Assembly (NCBI RefSeq): GCF_004124325.1
Contig: NZ_QBDT01000001.1
Span: 2,976,001-3,040,000 of the forward strand
Length of the DNA: 64,000 nucleotides
Direction: 5' to 3'
Source of the DNA: Streptomyces sp. L2
GTDB taxonomy: Bacteria > Actinomycetota > Actinomycetes > Streptomycetales > Streptomycetaceae
Shown piece after piece: positions 44,939 through 52,900 of this stretch. Every line of letters begins with the position of its first letter. The first letter of the stretch is position 1. The position numbers were made by a program, and so were the translations under genes. The notes beneath the pieces were generated by a model. It did not search any database. It had not been told where the DNA came from and saw only the letters and a list, made by a program, of their open reading frames with translations.

Positions 44939-46009
44939 TCAGCGCAGGGAGGCCCACAGGTGGCTCGCCGCCGGTTCCTCGGCCACCACCCGGTTGGGGT
45001 CGGACGGTGCCGTGACGACGGGCATCATCACCGTGGTGACCCGGTCGGCGGACAGGCCCTTCAGGCTCCGGCCCAGTTCCATCAGCTCGCCGAGGGAGTC
45101 CAGGCCGGTGTCCGTGGTGATGCTCGCGGTGACGGCGTCGGCGACGCGGTAGAGCCTGGCGGGGTCGGTGAGCAGGTCGGTGGTGGAGACCCGGGTGAGC
45201 AGCGCCTTCACCAGTTTCTGCTGGAGCCCTATGCGGCCCAGGTCGCTGCCGTCGCCGATGCCGTGCCGGGTGCGGGCCAGGGCCAGGGCCCGGGTGCCGT
45301 CGAGGCGGTGGGTGCCGGCCTTGAGGTGCAGGTGGCTCTTGTCGTCGTCGATGTCGCGGGTGGTCGTGACGTCGACGCCGCCGAGCGCGTCGACCAGCTT
45401 CGCGAAGCCGGAGAAGTCGATCTCGATGAAGTGGTCCATGCGGACGTGCGTGATCGACTCGACGGTCTTCACCGCGCACACCGGCCCGCCCAGCTCGAAC
45501 GCGCTGTTGAACATCGAGCCGTACGACACCCTGCTCGTCCCGCCGGAGGGCAGCGGGCAGGACGGGCGCGTGACCAGGGTGTCGCGCGGGATGCTGACGA
45601 CGGTGGCCGAGGTCCGGCCCGCGTCGACGTGCACCACCATCGCGGTGTCGGAGCGGGCGCCGCCGCTGTCGCCGCCGCCCAGTTCCTCGTTGGCCGTGCC
45701 ACTGCGCGAGTCCGAGCCGAGGACCAGGATGTTCAGGGCTCCCTTGGGCAGCGGTACGGCGGTGGCCGGGGCCGAGGCTGACGGGGCGCCGCCCGCCTTC
45801 GCGGGCCGGTCGTCGCCGAGCGCGCTGTTGATGTCCACGCTCCGGATGTTGCTGTTCAGGTGCCAGTACGCCCAGCTCGCGGCGGCCACCCCCAGCACCA
45901 GGGCCCCGGCGAGGCCGATGCCGACGGCCTTCAGCGTCCTGGACCGCCGGCCCGCCCGTGTTCCGCCCGCCCGTATGCCCGCTGTGCCCTGCTCGTCGTG
46001 TCGCGTCAC
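44939..46009 (-). CDS. LytR-CpsA-Psr (LCP) family cell-wall ligase
   Basis: 356 residues from GTG 46009; no strong ribosome site is seen. A short cytoplasmic basic tail and one transmembrane helix (LKAVGIGLAGALVLGVAAASWAY) place the catalytic part outside. LCP signatures are present: NILVLGSDSRSG, SDTAMVVHVDAGRTSATVVSIPRDTLV with the key Arg, and LALARTRHGIGDGSDLGRIGLQQ. LCP proteins attach glycopolymers such as teichoic or teichulosonic acids to peptidoglycan. It lies just downstream of a tRNA-like gene and its terminator. Confidence 0.92.
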   Translation of the reverse strand: MTRHDEQGTAGIRAGGTRAGRRSRTLKAVGIGLAGALVLGVAAASWAYWHLNSNIRSVDINSALGDDRPAKAGGAPSASAPATAVPLPKGALNILVLGSDSRSGTANEELGGGDSGGARSDTAMVVHVDAGRTSATVVSIPRDTLVTRPSCPLPSGGTSRVSYGSMFNSAFELGGPVCAVKTVESITHVRMDHFIEIDFSGFAKLVDALGGVDVTTTRDIDDDKSHLHLKAGTHRLDGTRALALARTRHGIGDGSDLGRIGLQQKLVKALLTRVSTTDLLTDPARLYRVADAVTASITTDTGLDSLGELMELGRSLKGLSADRVTTVMMPVVTAPSDPNRVVAEEPAASHLWASLR

Positions 46010-46076
46010 GGGACGAACGTAAGTCTGAATTATGTGAAGACTGTTAGCGTCCTCGTCCGACCTGGGCCGGTATGCG

Positions 46077-46110
46077 AAAACCCCGCCCCCGGTGACCGGG
46101 GACGGGGTTT
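46077..46110 (-). terminator. Terminator of the tRNA-Gly-like gene
   Basis: A strong stem (AAACCCCG with CGGGGTTT, plus inner CCCCGG with CCGGGG) follows the CCA end within a few bases on the minus strand and continues as TTTTCGC. Confidence 0.9.
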
Positions 46111-46113
46111 CGA

Positions 46114-46186
46114 TGGAGCGCCGGGCAGGCCTTGCACCTGCATCTCCCCGCAGGAAGCGGGACGTCTTTCCTTGGACCACCAACGC
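46114..46186 (-). tRNA. tRNA-Gly(UCC)-like gene with unusual T-loop
   Basis: On the minus strand a full cloverleaf can be drawn. The 7-bp acceptor GCGTTGG / CCGGCGC has two G-U pairs. T8 is present. The D-arm has the GTC/GAC stem and loop with A14, G18G19 and A21. The anticodon stem TCCCG / CGGGG carries the loop CTTCCTG (anticodon TCC, Gly). The variable loop has 4 bases. The T-stem is GCAGG / CCTGC. Discriminator T73 and an encoded CCA follow. Gly identity features (G1-C72, C2-G71, G3-C70, U73) fit. The T-loop reads TGCAAGG, so U55 is G, and position 37 is T; both are unusual for an elongator tRNA. It may be a specialised or decaying tRNA-Gly. Confidence 0.72.
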
Positions 46187-46226
46187 ACTGTGTCCGGACC
46201 GGAGTTCCGGCCGTTCACGTGGGATG

Positions 46227-46232
46227 ATCATA
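46227..46232 (-). promoter_or_regulatory. Possible -10 box of the tRNA-like gene
   Basis: TATGAT on the minus strand ~40 bases before the mature 5' end, with TTGGCG 19 bases further upstream as a weak -35. Confidence 0.4.
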
Positions 46233-46258
46233 GCGTCATCCGGGGCTTCCGCGCCAAC

Positions 46259-46540
46259 TCAGCCCAGCGGACCGCCCTCCGCCGGCGCGCCGTCCACCGC
46301 CTCGAACCGCCACCGGTGCACCGCACGGGTCACCAACTCAACCGCAGGCTCCGGAAGTTCGGGCAGCTCGGCGTCGTAGGGCGCGTCCCACCACGTGATG
46401 ACGAGCACCCGGTCCTGCGGGGCGCGGAAGGTCTCCCGGCGCGGCGGTTCGGGCGCGAGCGGCTGCCGCCGTACCCAGGCCAGCAGTTCCTCGCCCCGGT
46501 CGGCGGCGGCCCGTGCCTCCCACATCAGGGCGACGGTCAC
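46259..46540 (-). CDS. Small protein coupled to tsaD, unknown function
   Basis: 93 residues from GTG 46540, which overlaps the tsaD stop (GTGA). The protein ([23 protein letters not shown] ... [23 protein letters not shown]) has an alpha/beta pattern with strands around VTVALMW and DRVLVITWW and looks like a small ferredoxin-like or ABM-type fold. The overlap with tsaD and shared strand suggest co-translation in the tsaB-rimI-tsaD operon. I recognise no named family. Confidence 0.7.
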   Translation of the reverse strand: MTVALMWEARAAADRGEELLAWVRRQPLAPEPPRRETFRAPQDRVLVITWWDAPYDAELPELPEPAVELVTRAVHRWRFEAVDGAPAEGGPLG

Positions 46541-47628
46541 GAGTACAGGTTCTCCTTGCTGACCTCGTGCACGTGGTCGTGATCGTGCCCCGGCACGTGC
46601 GGGTCGGTCACCGGCAGGGAGGAGTCGGCGGACAGGTCCCAGCTGGAGGCGGCCCGGTTCCGGGCGACCATCTCGGCGCCCAGCGCGGCGACCATCGCGC
46701 CGTTGTCCGTGCACAGCTTGGGGCGCGGCACGCGCAGCCGGATCCCGGCGGCCTCGCAGCGCTCCTGGGCGAGGGCGCGCAGCCGGGAGTTGGCGGCCAC
46801 GCCGCCGCCGATCATCAGGTGGTCGACGCCCTCGTCCTTGCAGGCCCGGACGGCCTTGCGGGTCAGCACGTCGACCACGGCCTCCTGGAAGGAGGCGGCC
46901 ACGTCCCGGACCGGAACCTCCTCGCCGGCCGCCCGCTTGGCCTCGATCCAGCGGGCCACGGCCGTCTTCAGACCGGAGAAGGAGAAGTCGTACACCGCGT
47001 CCCGCGGGCCGGTCAGGCCGCGCGGGAAGGCGATCGCCTCCGGGTCGCCCTCACGGGCGTACCGGTCGATGACCGGGCCGCCGGGGAAGCCCAGGTTCAG
47101 CACGCGGGCGACCTTGTCGAAGGCCTCGCCGGCCGCGTCGTCGATGGTCGCGCCCAGCGGCCGTACGTCGGAGGTGATGTCCGTGGACAGCAGCAGCGAG
47201 GAGTGGCCGCCCGACACCAGCAGGGCCATCGTCGGCTCGGGCAGGGCGCCGTGCTCCAGCTGGTCCACGCAGATGTGGGAGGCGAGGTGGTTGACGCCGT
47301 ACAGGGGCTTGCCGAGGGCGTAGGCGTACGCCTTGGCCGCCGAGACGCCGACGAGGAGGGCGCCCGCGAGTCCGGGACCGGCGGTGACGGCGATGCCGTC
47401 GAGGTCCTTCGCGGTGACGCCCGCCTCCCGCAGGGCGCGGTCGACGGTGGGGACCATCGCCTCCAGGTGCGCCCGCGACGCCACCTCCGGCACGACACCG
47501 CCGAAGCGGGCGTGCTCGTCGACGCTGGAGGCGACGGCGTCCGCGAGCAGGGTGGTGCCGCGGACGATGCCGACGCCGGTCTCGTCGCAGGAGGTCTCGA
47601 TGCCGAGGACGAGAGGTTCGTCAGCCAT
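46537..47628 (-). CDS. tsaD: tRNA N6-threonylcarbamoyladenosine transferase TsaD
   Basis: 363 residues. It transfers the threonylcarbamoyl group to A37 of ANN-decoding tRNAs, with TsaB and TsaE as partners. The ASKHA fold starts [17 protein letters not shown]. The metal-binding motif is NHLASH, and the nucleotide-binding phrases [12 protein letters not shown] and [13 protein letters not shown] are intact. Its start overlaps the rimI end by 8 bases, so tsaB-rimI-tsaD and the small downstream gene form one coupled operon. The C-terminal His/Asp-rich stretch ([12 protein letters not shown]) is a lineage-specific extension. Confidence 0.96.
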   Translation of the reverse strand: MADEPLVLGIETSCDETGVGIVRGTTLLADAVASSVDEHARFGGVVPEVASRAHLEAMVPTVDRALREAGVTAKDLDGIAVTAGPGLAGALLVGVSAAKAYAYALGKPLYGVNHLASHICVDQLEHGALPEPTMALLVSGGHSSLLLSTDITSDVRPLGATIDDAAGEAFDKVARVLNLGFPGGPVIDRYAREGDPEAIAFPRGLTGPRDAVYDFSFSGLKTAVARWIEAKRAAGEEVPVRDVAASFQEAVVDVLTRKAVRACKDEGVDHLMIGGGVAANSRLRALAQERCEAAGIRLRVPRPKLCTDNGAMVAALGAEMVARNRAASSWDLSADSSLPVTDPHVPGHDHDHVHEVSKENLYS

Positions 47629-48163
47629 TGATCTCGGTTCCTTGCACTGAAGAGGAGGGGTCGGTCAGCCGCATCACCAGGGCGTCCACGTTCCCCGGCT
47701 GGTAGTAGCCGCGTCTGAACCCGATCGGGGCGAAGCCGAAGCGTTCGTAGAGCTTCTGGGCGCGCACGTTGTCGACCCGGCACTCGAGCATCACCTCGGC
47801 GCACTCGAAGGCGGTCGCCGCGCGCAGCAGCTCGGTGAGGAGCCGGCCGCCGAGGCCGGTGCCCTGCTGGTCGCGGGCCACGGCGATGGTCTGTACGTCG
47901 CCCAGCTCACCGGAGGCGGCGAGCCCGGCGTACCCGAGGATCCGGCCGCCGTCATCCGCGCCGTCCCCCGTCCCGCCGCCCGTGCCGTCCCCCTCGGCCT
48001 CCGCCACCAGGTAGCGCCGGGTGGCCTCGGGGCCCCGGGCGTGGGCCAGCTCGGACCAGAACATGCCCCGCGACCAGGCGTCCTCGGGGAAGAGGTCCTT
48101 CTCCAGCTCCAGTACGCGGTCGATGTCCCACCAGCGCATCTCGCGCAGTCGAGGTCCCGTCAC
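47621..48163 (-). CDS. rimI: GNAT N-acetyltransferase RimI-type
   Basis: 180 residues from GTG 48163, overlapping the tsaB stop (GTGA). The GNAT core has [25 protein letters not shown] at the start, the acetyl-CoA loop [13 protein letters not shown], and [22 protein letters not shown] near the end. RimI acetylates the N-terminus of ribosomal protein S18, and the gene often lies between tsaB and tsaD as here. A Gly/Asp-rich insertion ([16 protein letters not shown]) breaks the middle of the fold and is probably a surface loop. Confidence 0.93.
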   Translation of the reverse strand: MTGPRLREMRWWDIDRVLELEKDLFPEDAWSRGMFWSELAHARGPEATRRYLVAEAEGDGTGGGTGDGADDGGRILGYAGLAASGELGDVQTIAVARDQQGTGLGGRLLTELLRAATAFECAEVMLECRVDNVRAQKLYERFGFAPIGFRRGYYQPGNVDALVMRLTDPSSSVQGTEING

Positions 48164-48816
48164 TTGGGGGTGACCACCTTGTAGTTCTTGGGGACCTGGG
48201 CGTCGGGACGGCGCAGGTACAGCGGGCGGGGTGCCGGGAGTTCCTCGCCGGCCGCCAGCCGCTCCGCGGCCAGCGAGGCCAGGGCGGCGGCGGACACGTG
48301 CTCGGGTTCGTGGGCGCTCGGGAACGTGTCCGGATAGAGCAGCGCGCCGGCGCCGACCGCGGGGAGCCCGGCGACCCGCTCGGCGATGTCCGCCGGGCGG
48401 TCCACGGCCGGGTCGGTCCGCCGGGTGCGCGAGTCGGCGTACGTCGCCCAGTAGACCTCCTTGCGCCGGGCGTCGGTCGCCACGACGAAGGGGCCCTTCT
48501 CGATGTCGGCGGCGTAGGCGAGGGCGTCGAGCGTGCACACACCGTGCACGGGGACGCCGAGCGCCAGGCCGAAGGTGTCGGCGGTCATCAGGCCCACGCG
48601 CAGACCCGTGTAGGGGCCGGGTCCGATCCCTACGGCGATCCCGGTGACGGCGTCCAGCCTGAGCCCGGCCTCGGCGAGCACGCGGTCGACGGCCGGCAGC
48701 AGCAGCTCTCCGTGCCGGCGCGCGTCCACCTGGCTCGACGAGGCGATGACGTGCGTGCCGTCGTGCAGCGCGACGGTCACGGCGGGGGTGGCGGTATCCA
48801 GAGCGAGCAAGAGCAC
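48160..48816 (-). CDS. tsaB: t6A-forming complex subunit TsaB
   Basis: 218 residues. An ASKHA-like start (LLLALDTATPAVTVALHD) and the dimer-forming phrase GIAVGIGPGPYTGLRVGLMTADTFGLALGVP are typical. TsaB has lost catalysis and acts as the scaffold for TsaD in tRNA t6A synthesis. It is the first gene of the coupled tsaB-rimI-tsaD operon. A paired direct repeat lies ~75-100 bases upstream in the divergent control region. Confidence 0.95.
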   Translation of the reverse strand: MLLLALDTATPAVTVALHDGTHVIASSSQVDARRHGELLLPAVDRVLAEAGLRLDAVTGIAVGIGPGPYTGLRVGLMTADTFGLALGVPVHGVCTLDALAYAADIEKGPFVVATDARRKEVYWATYADSRTRRTDPAVDRPADIAERVAGLPAVGAGALLYPDTFPSAHEPEHVSAAALASLAAERLAAGEELPAPRPLYLRRPDAQVPKNYKVVTPK

Positions 48817-48887
48817 GCGAACAGCCTACGGCGCCCGCGCCTCCCGCATGGCCGCCCGGGCGGGACGGTCACGCACTGCTACGGTCA

Positions 48888-48918
48888 GTACGAAGTACGT
48901 AATAAGTGCGTACGAAGT
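48888..48918. promoter_or_regulatory. 22-base-spaced direct repeat (operator-like)
   Basis: GTACGAAGT at 48888-48896 and 48910-48918, offset by exactly 22 bases (two helical turns), around ACGTAATAAGTGC. It lies between tsaB and a divergent gene. Confidence 0.5.
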
Positions 48919-48950
48919 GCGACATGTGACGCGAGCAGAGGTGGACGCAC

Positions 48951-49514
48951 GTGGCAGGGACCAGCTCGGCGATCGTGGCCGGCCTCACCGCGGCGGCCGT
49001 CGGAGCCGTCGGCTTCCTCGCCTACCAGGCGCACACGACCGTACCGGCGGGCCTGGGGGGCCGTCCCGGCCCGAGCGCGTCGCACGCGGCGGCGGCGAGC
49101 AAGGCGCCGCGGGACCCGCACGACCCGACAGCCCTGCCGAGGGCCTCCGGTACGGGTGAACGGGTCGTGTACTCGGTGGACGACGACCGGGTCTGGCTGG
49201 TCGGCCAGGGGAACCGGGTGCGGCGGACGTTCGCCGTCAACCCCGGGAGCGTGGATCCGCCGCCGGGGCTGTACTGGGTGACGTCCCGGTCGAACCAGGT
49301 CACCGGCACGGACGGCGCGCCCGTCGAGCACGTCGTGCGGTTCACCAGCGTCGACGGGGTGGCGATCGGCTTCAGCGCGGCGGTGGGCCGGAGCAACGCG
49401 GTCGCGATGGGCGCCGAACCGGTGAAGACGGGGGGCATCCGCGAGGAGCGGGCGGACGGCGACGCGATGTGGGACTTCGCGACGATCGGGGTGCGGGTGA
49501 ACGTGATCCGGTGA
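48951..49514 (+). CDS. Membrane-anchored L,D-transpeptidase-like protein lacking catalytic Cys
   Basis: 187 residues from GTG 48951. An N-terminal helix (AIVAGLTAAAVGAVGFLAYQA) anchors it outside the membrane. The main domain follows the YkuD plan: RVVYSVDDDRVWLVGQGNRV, then TFAVNPGSVDPPPGLYWVTSR, and a final ADGDAMWDFATIGVRVNVI like the end of L,D-transpeptidases. The active motif HGCIR is TGGIR (160-164): His and Cys are both gone. It cannot cross-link by the usual thiol chemistry and may be a wall-binding protein. It lies beside t6A genes and may share the divergent control region with tsaB. Confidence 0.75.
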   Translation: MAGTSSAIVAGLTAAAVGAVGFLAYQAHTTVPAGLGGRPGPSASHAAAASKAPRDPHDPTALPRASGTGERVVYSVDDDRVWLVGQGNRVRRTFAVNPGSVDPPPGLYWVTSRSNQVTGTDGAPVEHVVRFTSVDGVAIGFSAAVGRSNAVAMGAEPVKTGGIREERADGDAMWDFATIGVRVNVIR

Positions 49515-49596
49515 GGACGGTCCGGCGCACTTTCCGACAAGCCGTCGGGAAGATATTGCGCCGTGCCGACCGGGCGTGATGACATGGTGGCCAGCC

Positions 49597-49615
49597 CGAG
49601 GTTAGGTCTACCTAA
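49597..49615. promoter_or_regulatory. Probable iron box (DmdR1/IdeR-type)
   Basis: The 19-mer CGAGGTTAGGTCTACCTAA matches the DtxR/IdeR consensus TTAGGTTAGGCTAACCTAA at 14 positions, with the outer arms well kept. A short ORF with a strong ribosome site begins 27 bases downstream. Confidence 0.6.
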
Positions 49616-49641
49616 CTCGCCGCCCCCACCCAGGAGGCGCC

Positions 49642-49824
49642 ATGCCCGCACCTCGCCCACAGCAGCCCTCCGGCGTTCCCATGCGTGACCTGCTGGCCTC
49701 CTGCGCGGCAGCGAGGGCGATCTCCAGCCCACCGGCGGGATCGACGACCCGCCCCGAAGGGGCGCGGGGAACTGCGCGACCAGCCACAGCGCACCCGCAG
49801 GCGCACACCGGTCTCCCGGACTGA
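49642..49824 (+). CDS. Short protein MPAPRP-, end derived from a repeat
   Basis: 60 residues from ATG 49642 with CAGGAGGCGCC just before it. The first ~36 residues include VPMRDLLASCAAARAISSPPAG, a phrase I associate with very small Streptomyces proteins. The last ~24 residues (from RPEGARGTARPA) are read from a dispersed repeat. It is preceded by an iron box. It may be a genuine iron-regulated micro-gene that lost its original end when the repeat arrived. Codon bias is acceptable in the first half. Confidence 0.5.
   Translation: MPAPRPQQPSGVPMRDLLASCAAARAISSPPAGSTTRPEGARGTARPATAHPQAHTGLPD
49755..49803 (+). repeat. Dispersed-repeat copy downstream of the iron box
   Basis: Core GCGCGGGGAACTGCGCGA at 49762-49779, followed by CCAGCCACAGCGCACCCGCA. 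It lies inside the short ORF. Confidence 0.9.
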
Positions 49825-49829
49825 CGTGC

Positions 49830-50342
49830 TCAGACGCCCAGTACGTCCAGGCCCGCGTCGGTCCAGCGCTCGCCCACACCCGTGAGGGTGACGTGCCGTA
49901 CCTCGTCGGTCGTGTCGCCGACGGCACGGTGGATGACGACCTGGAGCCGTTCCTCGGTCAGCTCCTCCACCTTGCCCTCGCCCCACTCCACGACGATCAC
50001 GGAGTCGGGCAGGGAGACGTCGAGGTCGAGGTCCTCCATCTCGTCCAGGCCGCCGGCGAGGCGGTAGGCGTCGACGTGGACGAGCGGCGGGCCGTCGCCG
50101 AGGGACGGGTGCACCCTTGCGATCACGAAGGTCGGCGAGGTGACCGCGCCCCGCACCCCGAGCCCCTCGCCCAGCCCGCGGGTGAGCGTCGTCTTGCCCG
50201 CGCCCAGCTCCCCGGAGAGCATCACCAGGTCGCCCGCGCGCAGCAGTTTGGCCAGGTCGCGGCCCAGCTCCCGCATCTGCTCGGGAGAGGTGATCGTCAG
50301 CCGGGTCTCAGCGGGGTCCCGCGGTGCTGCTGGTCGTTCCAT
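49830..50342 (-). CDS. tsaE: t6A-forming ATPase TsaE
   Basis: 170 residues from ATG 50342, overlapping the end of the upstream hydrolase gene by 35 bases. The Walker A motif is MLSGELGAGKTTLTRGLGEGL; SPTFVIARVH, HVDAYRL and VVEWGEGKVEEL complete the YjeE/TsaE signature. TsaE's ATP hydrolysis resets the TsaBD complex in tRNA t6A synthesis. Here it is about 1.3 kb from tsaB, separated by the L,D-transpeptidase-like gene, and it follows alr and the hydrolase gene as in many actinobacteria. Confidence 0.95.
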   Translation of the reverse strand: MERPAAPRDPAETRLTITSPEQMRELGRDLAKLLRAGDLVMLSGELGAGKTTLTRGLGEGLGVRGAVTSPTFVIARVHPSLGDGPPLVHVDAYRLAGGLDEMEDLDLDVSLPDSVIVVEWGEGKVEELTEERLQVVIHRAVGDTTDEVRHVTLTGVGERWTDAGLDVLGV

Positions 50343-51570
50343 AGCCCATAACGGTAGCCCCTGCGGGCACGGCACCCGCACGGGTGAGCAGGTCGGCGAG
50401 CCGGTCGGTGACCACTTCCGGGTGCTCCAGCATCACCAGGTGCCCGGCGTCCGGCACGAGTACCAGTTCGGCGTCGGGCAGCAGGTCGGCGATGGCCTCG
50501 CTGTGCTCGCTCGGCGTGACCAGGTCCCGCACGCCGGCCAGCACCAGCACCGGCATGTCCCGGAAGAGGGCGAGCGCCTCGGTCTTGTCGTGGTCGGTGA
50601 ACGCCGGGTAGAACTCGGCGACCACGTCGATCGGCGTGGACTCGATCATCCGTTCGGCGAACCGGGCCACCGCCGGGTCGACGTCCCGCCCGGCGAACGA
50701 GTACCGCTTGATGATCCCGGCGAACAGGTCGGCGGTCGCCCGCCGTCCCTTCTCCACCAGTTCCGCCTGCTGCCCGAGCGCCTTCAGCACGCCGGGGAGG
50801 ATGCGGCGCACCGCGTTGACGCCGGCCATCGGCAGGCCGAAGTTGACCTCGCCGAGCCGCCCGGACGACGTGCCGACGAACGCGGTGGCGACGACCCGGT
50901 CCCGGATCAGCTCCGGGTACTGCGCGGCCAGCGCCATGACCGTCATCCCGCCCATGGAGTGTCCGACCAGCACGATCGGGCCGTCCGGTACGGCGGCGTC
51001 GAGTACGGCCTTCAGGTCCCGGCCGAGCTGGTCGATGCTGACCGGAACGCCGTCCTGGGTCTGGGCCAGGCCCCGCCCGGACCGGCCGTGGCTGCGCTGG
51101 TCCCAGTGCACGGTGCGGACGACGCCGCGCAGTGCCGCCCGCTGGAAGTGCCAGGAGTCCTGGGCGAGGCAGTAGCCGTGGCAGAAGACGACGGTCACCG
51201 GCGCGGGTGCCTTGCGGCCGAACAGCCGCCTGCGGCGCGGGGAGACGTTCGGCCCCGGTTCGGATTCGACGTCGTCGACCTCGTAGTACAGCTCGGTGCC
51301 GTCGTCGGCGTACGCCTTGCCCGAGGTGCCGCGCAGGGTGCCGTACGGGCCGGCCGCGTCCAGGGCCAGCCGGGCCTTCCTGCGCATGCCGCGGCCGACG
51401 GTCATCCGCTCGACGGCGACGCCGGCGGCCGCGCCCGCCGCGAGGACGCCTATCGCGGCACCGGCGATACCGGTCGCCTTGCGCCAGCTCCCGGCCGCCC
51501 CGGCGGCGGAGGCGGCGGCCGCCGCCGAGGCGACGACGTCCGCCACGGCCTCCGCGCTGCTCTCGCTCAC
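50308..51570 (-). CDS. Alpha/beta hydrolase with N-terminal membrane segment
   Basis: 420 residues. An N-terminal Ala-rich region (AAAASAAGAAGSWRKATGIAGAAIGVLAAGAAAGVAVE) contains one likely membrane helix. The hydrolase domain has VFCHGYCLAQDSWHF, WDQRSHGRS, the nucleophile elbow VLVGHSMGGMTVM, an Asp in GVRDLVTP and the catalytic His in DAGHLVML, a full Ser-Asp-His triad. Its position between alr and tsaE is conserved in Streptomyces. The substrate is unknown; lipid or ester hydrolysis near the membrane is possible. Confidence 0.9.
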   Translation of the reverse strand: MSESSAEAVADVVASAAAAASAAGAAGSWRKATGIAGAAIGVLAAGAAAGVAVERMTVGRGMRRKARLALDAAGPYGTLRGTSGKAYADDGTELYYEVDDVESEPGPNVSPRRRRLFGRKAPAPVTVVFCHGYCLAQDSWHFQRAALRGVVRTVHWDQRSHGRSGRGLAQTQDGVPVSIDQLGRDLKAVLDAAVPDGPIVLVGHSMGGMTVMALAAQYPELIRDRVVATAFVGTSSGRLGEVNFGLPMAGVNAVRRILPGVLKALGQQAELVEKGRRATADLFAGIIKRYSFAGRDVDPAVARFAERMIESTPIDVVAEFYPAFTDHDKTEALALFRDMPVLVLAGVRDLVTPSEHSEAIADLLPDAELVLVPDAGHLVMLEHPEVVTDRLADLLTRAGAVPAGATVMGYGTTSSTAGPR

Positions 51571-51651
51571 GTACCGCTCCTCTTCGCCGTACTGCAGTTC
51601 GCTGGGTGATGAAAGGGGTGGTGCCGGTGTGCTTCGCCGTAGCCGGTCGGT

Positions 51652-51689
51652 CGTGGGGTTCCTGTTGCCTCGTGGGGTTCGTGTTGCCT
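51652..51689. repeat. 19-base tandem duplication
   Basis: CGTGGGGTTCCTGTTGCCT (51652-51670) is followed directly by a one-base variant (51671-51689) in the 154-base gap between alr and the hydrolase gene. Confidence 0.85.
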
Positions 51690-51724
51690 GGTGGTGCCGC
51701 CGTAACCCCCGCCCGGTCGGGTGG

Positions 51725-52900
51725 CTACCGGTCTTGTTCCCCGTGGGCCCCGTTCACATAGACGCGGGGAACGCGTGTTCCGATGCGCGTGACGATCTCG
51801 TACGCGATCGTGCCGCAGGCCTGCGCCCAGTCCTCGGCGGTGGGCTCGCCCCGGTCGCCGGGGCCGAACAGCACCGCCTCCGTGCCCTCGGCGGGCGTGT
51901 CGCCGCCCAGGTCGACGACGAACTGGTCCATCGCGACCCGCCCGGCGACGGTCCGCCACTTGCCGTCGACCAGCACGGGGCCGGTGCCGGAGGCGTGCCG
52001 CGGGATGCCGTCGGCGTAGCCCACCGGCACCAGGCCGAGGGTGGTCTCGCCGGGGGTGACGTAGTGGTGGCCGTAGCTGACGCCGTGGCCGCCCGGCACC
52101 CGCTTGACCAGCGCCAGCGACGCGCTGAGCGTCATCACCGGGCGGAGCCCGAAGTCGGCCGGGGTGCCCAGTTCGGGGCTGGGCGAGACTCCGTAGAGGG
52201 CGATGCCGGTGCGGACGAGGTCGAAGTGGGACTCCGGGAGGGTCAGCGTGGCGGGCGAGTTGGCGATGTGCCGGACCTCTGGGCGGACGCCCTGGCCCTC
52301 GGCGTGGGCCAGCATCTCCCGAAAGCGGGTGAGCTGGGCGCCGATGGAGGCGTGCCCGGGCTCGTCGGCGCAGGCGAAGTGGGACCACAGGCCGGTGATC
52401 CGGATGAGTCCCTCGCGCTCGGCGCCCAGGGCCTCGGTGACGAGTTCGGGCCAGTCGGCGGGCTGGCAGCCGTTGCGGCCGAGGCCGGTGTCGGCCTTGA
52501 GCTGCACGCGCGCGGGGCGGCCGGCCTCCCGGGCGGCCCGGGTGACCTCGCGCAGCGCCCACAGCGCGCTGACGGACACGTCGACGTCCGCGTCGATCGC
52601 CTGCCGCCAGGGCCCGCCCGGCACCCACAGCCAGCACAGCACGGGCACCGGGATCCCGGCCGCGCGCAGGGCCAGCGCCTCCTCGGGCGTGGCCGTACCG
52701 AGCCAGGAGGCGCCCGCCGCGACGGCCTCACGGGCGCAGCGCAGCGCACCGTGACCGTAGGCGTCGGACTTCACGACGGCCATCAGGGCCGCACCCGGCG
52801 CATGCGCGCGCAGGGCACGCACATTGGCGCGCAGCGCCCCCAGATCGATCTCGGCACGGGCACGCAGGGTCCCGGTCGGCACAGCAGCAGTCTCACTCAT
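51725..52900 (-). CDS. alr: Alanine racemase
   Basis: 391 residues. It converts L-Ala to D-Ala for peptidoglycan. The PLP lysine lies in LMAVVKSDAYGHG, the catalytic tyrosine region reads GHGVSYGHHYVTP, and RITGLWSHFACADEPGH and the C-terminal DQFVVDLGGDTPAEGTEAVLFG are typical. It lies between nnr and the hydrolase gene on the same strand. A ~220-base gap containing a dispersed repeat separates it from nnr, so it may have its own promoter. Confidence 0.96.
   Translation of the reverse strand: MSETAAVPTGTLRARAEIDLGALRANVRALRAHAPGAALMAVVKSDAYGHGALRCAREAVAAGASWLGTATPEEALALRAAGIPVPVLCWLWVPGGPWRQAIDADVDVSVSALWALREVTRAAREAGRPARVQLKADTGLGRNGCQPADWPELVTEALGAEREGLIRITGLWSHFACADEPGHASIGAQLTRFREMLAHAEGQGVRPEVRHIANSPATLTLPESHFDLVRTGIALYGVSPSPELGTPADFGLRPVMTLSASLALVKRVPGGHGVSYGHHYVTPGETTLGLVPVGYADGIPRHASGTGPVLVDGKWRTVAGRVAMDQFVVDLGGDTPAEGTEAVLFGPGDRGEPTAEDWAQACGTIAYEIVTRIGTRVPRVYVNGAHGEQDR

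Noticed and set aside
46010..46231. N-terminal extension of the LCP protein
   Set aside because: The frame runs through the tRNA-like gene and its terminator, so the protein must start downstream.
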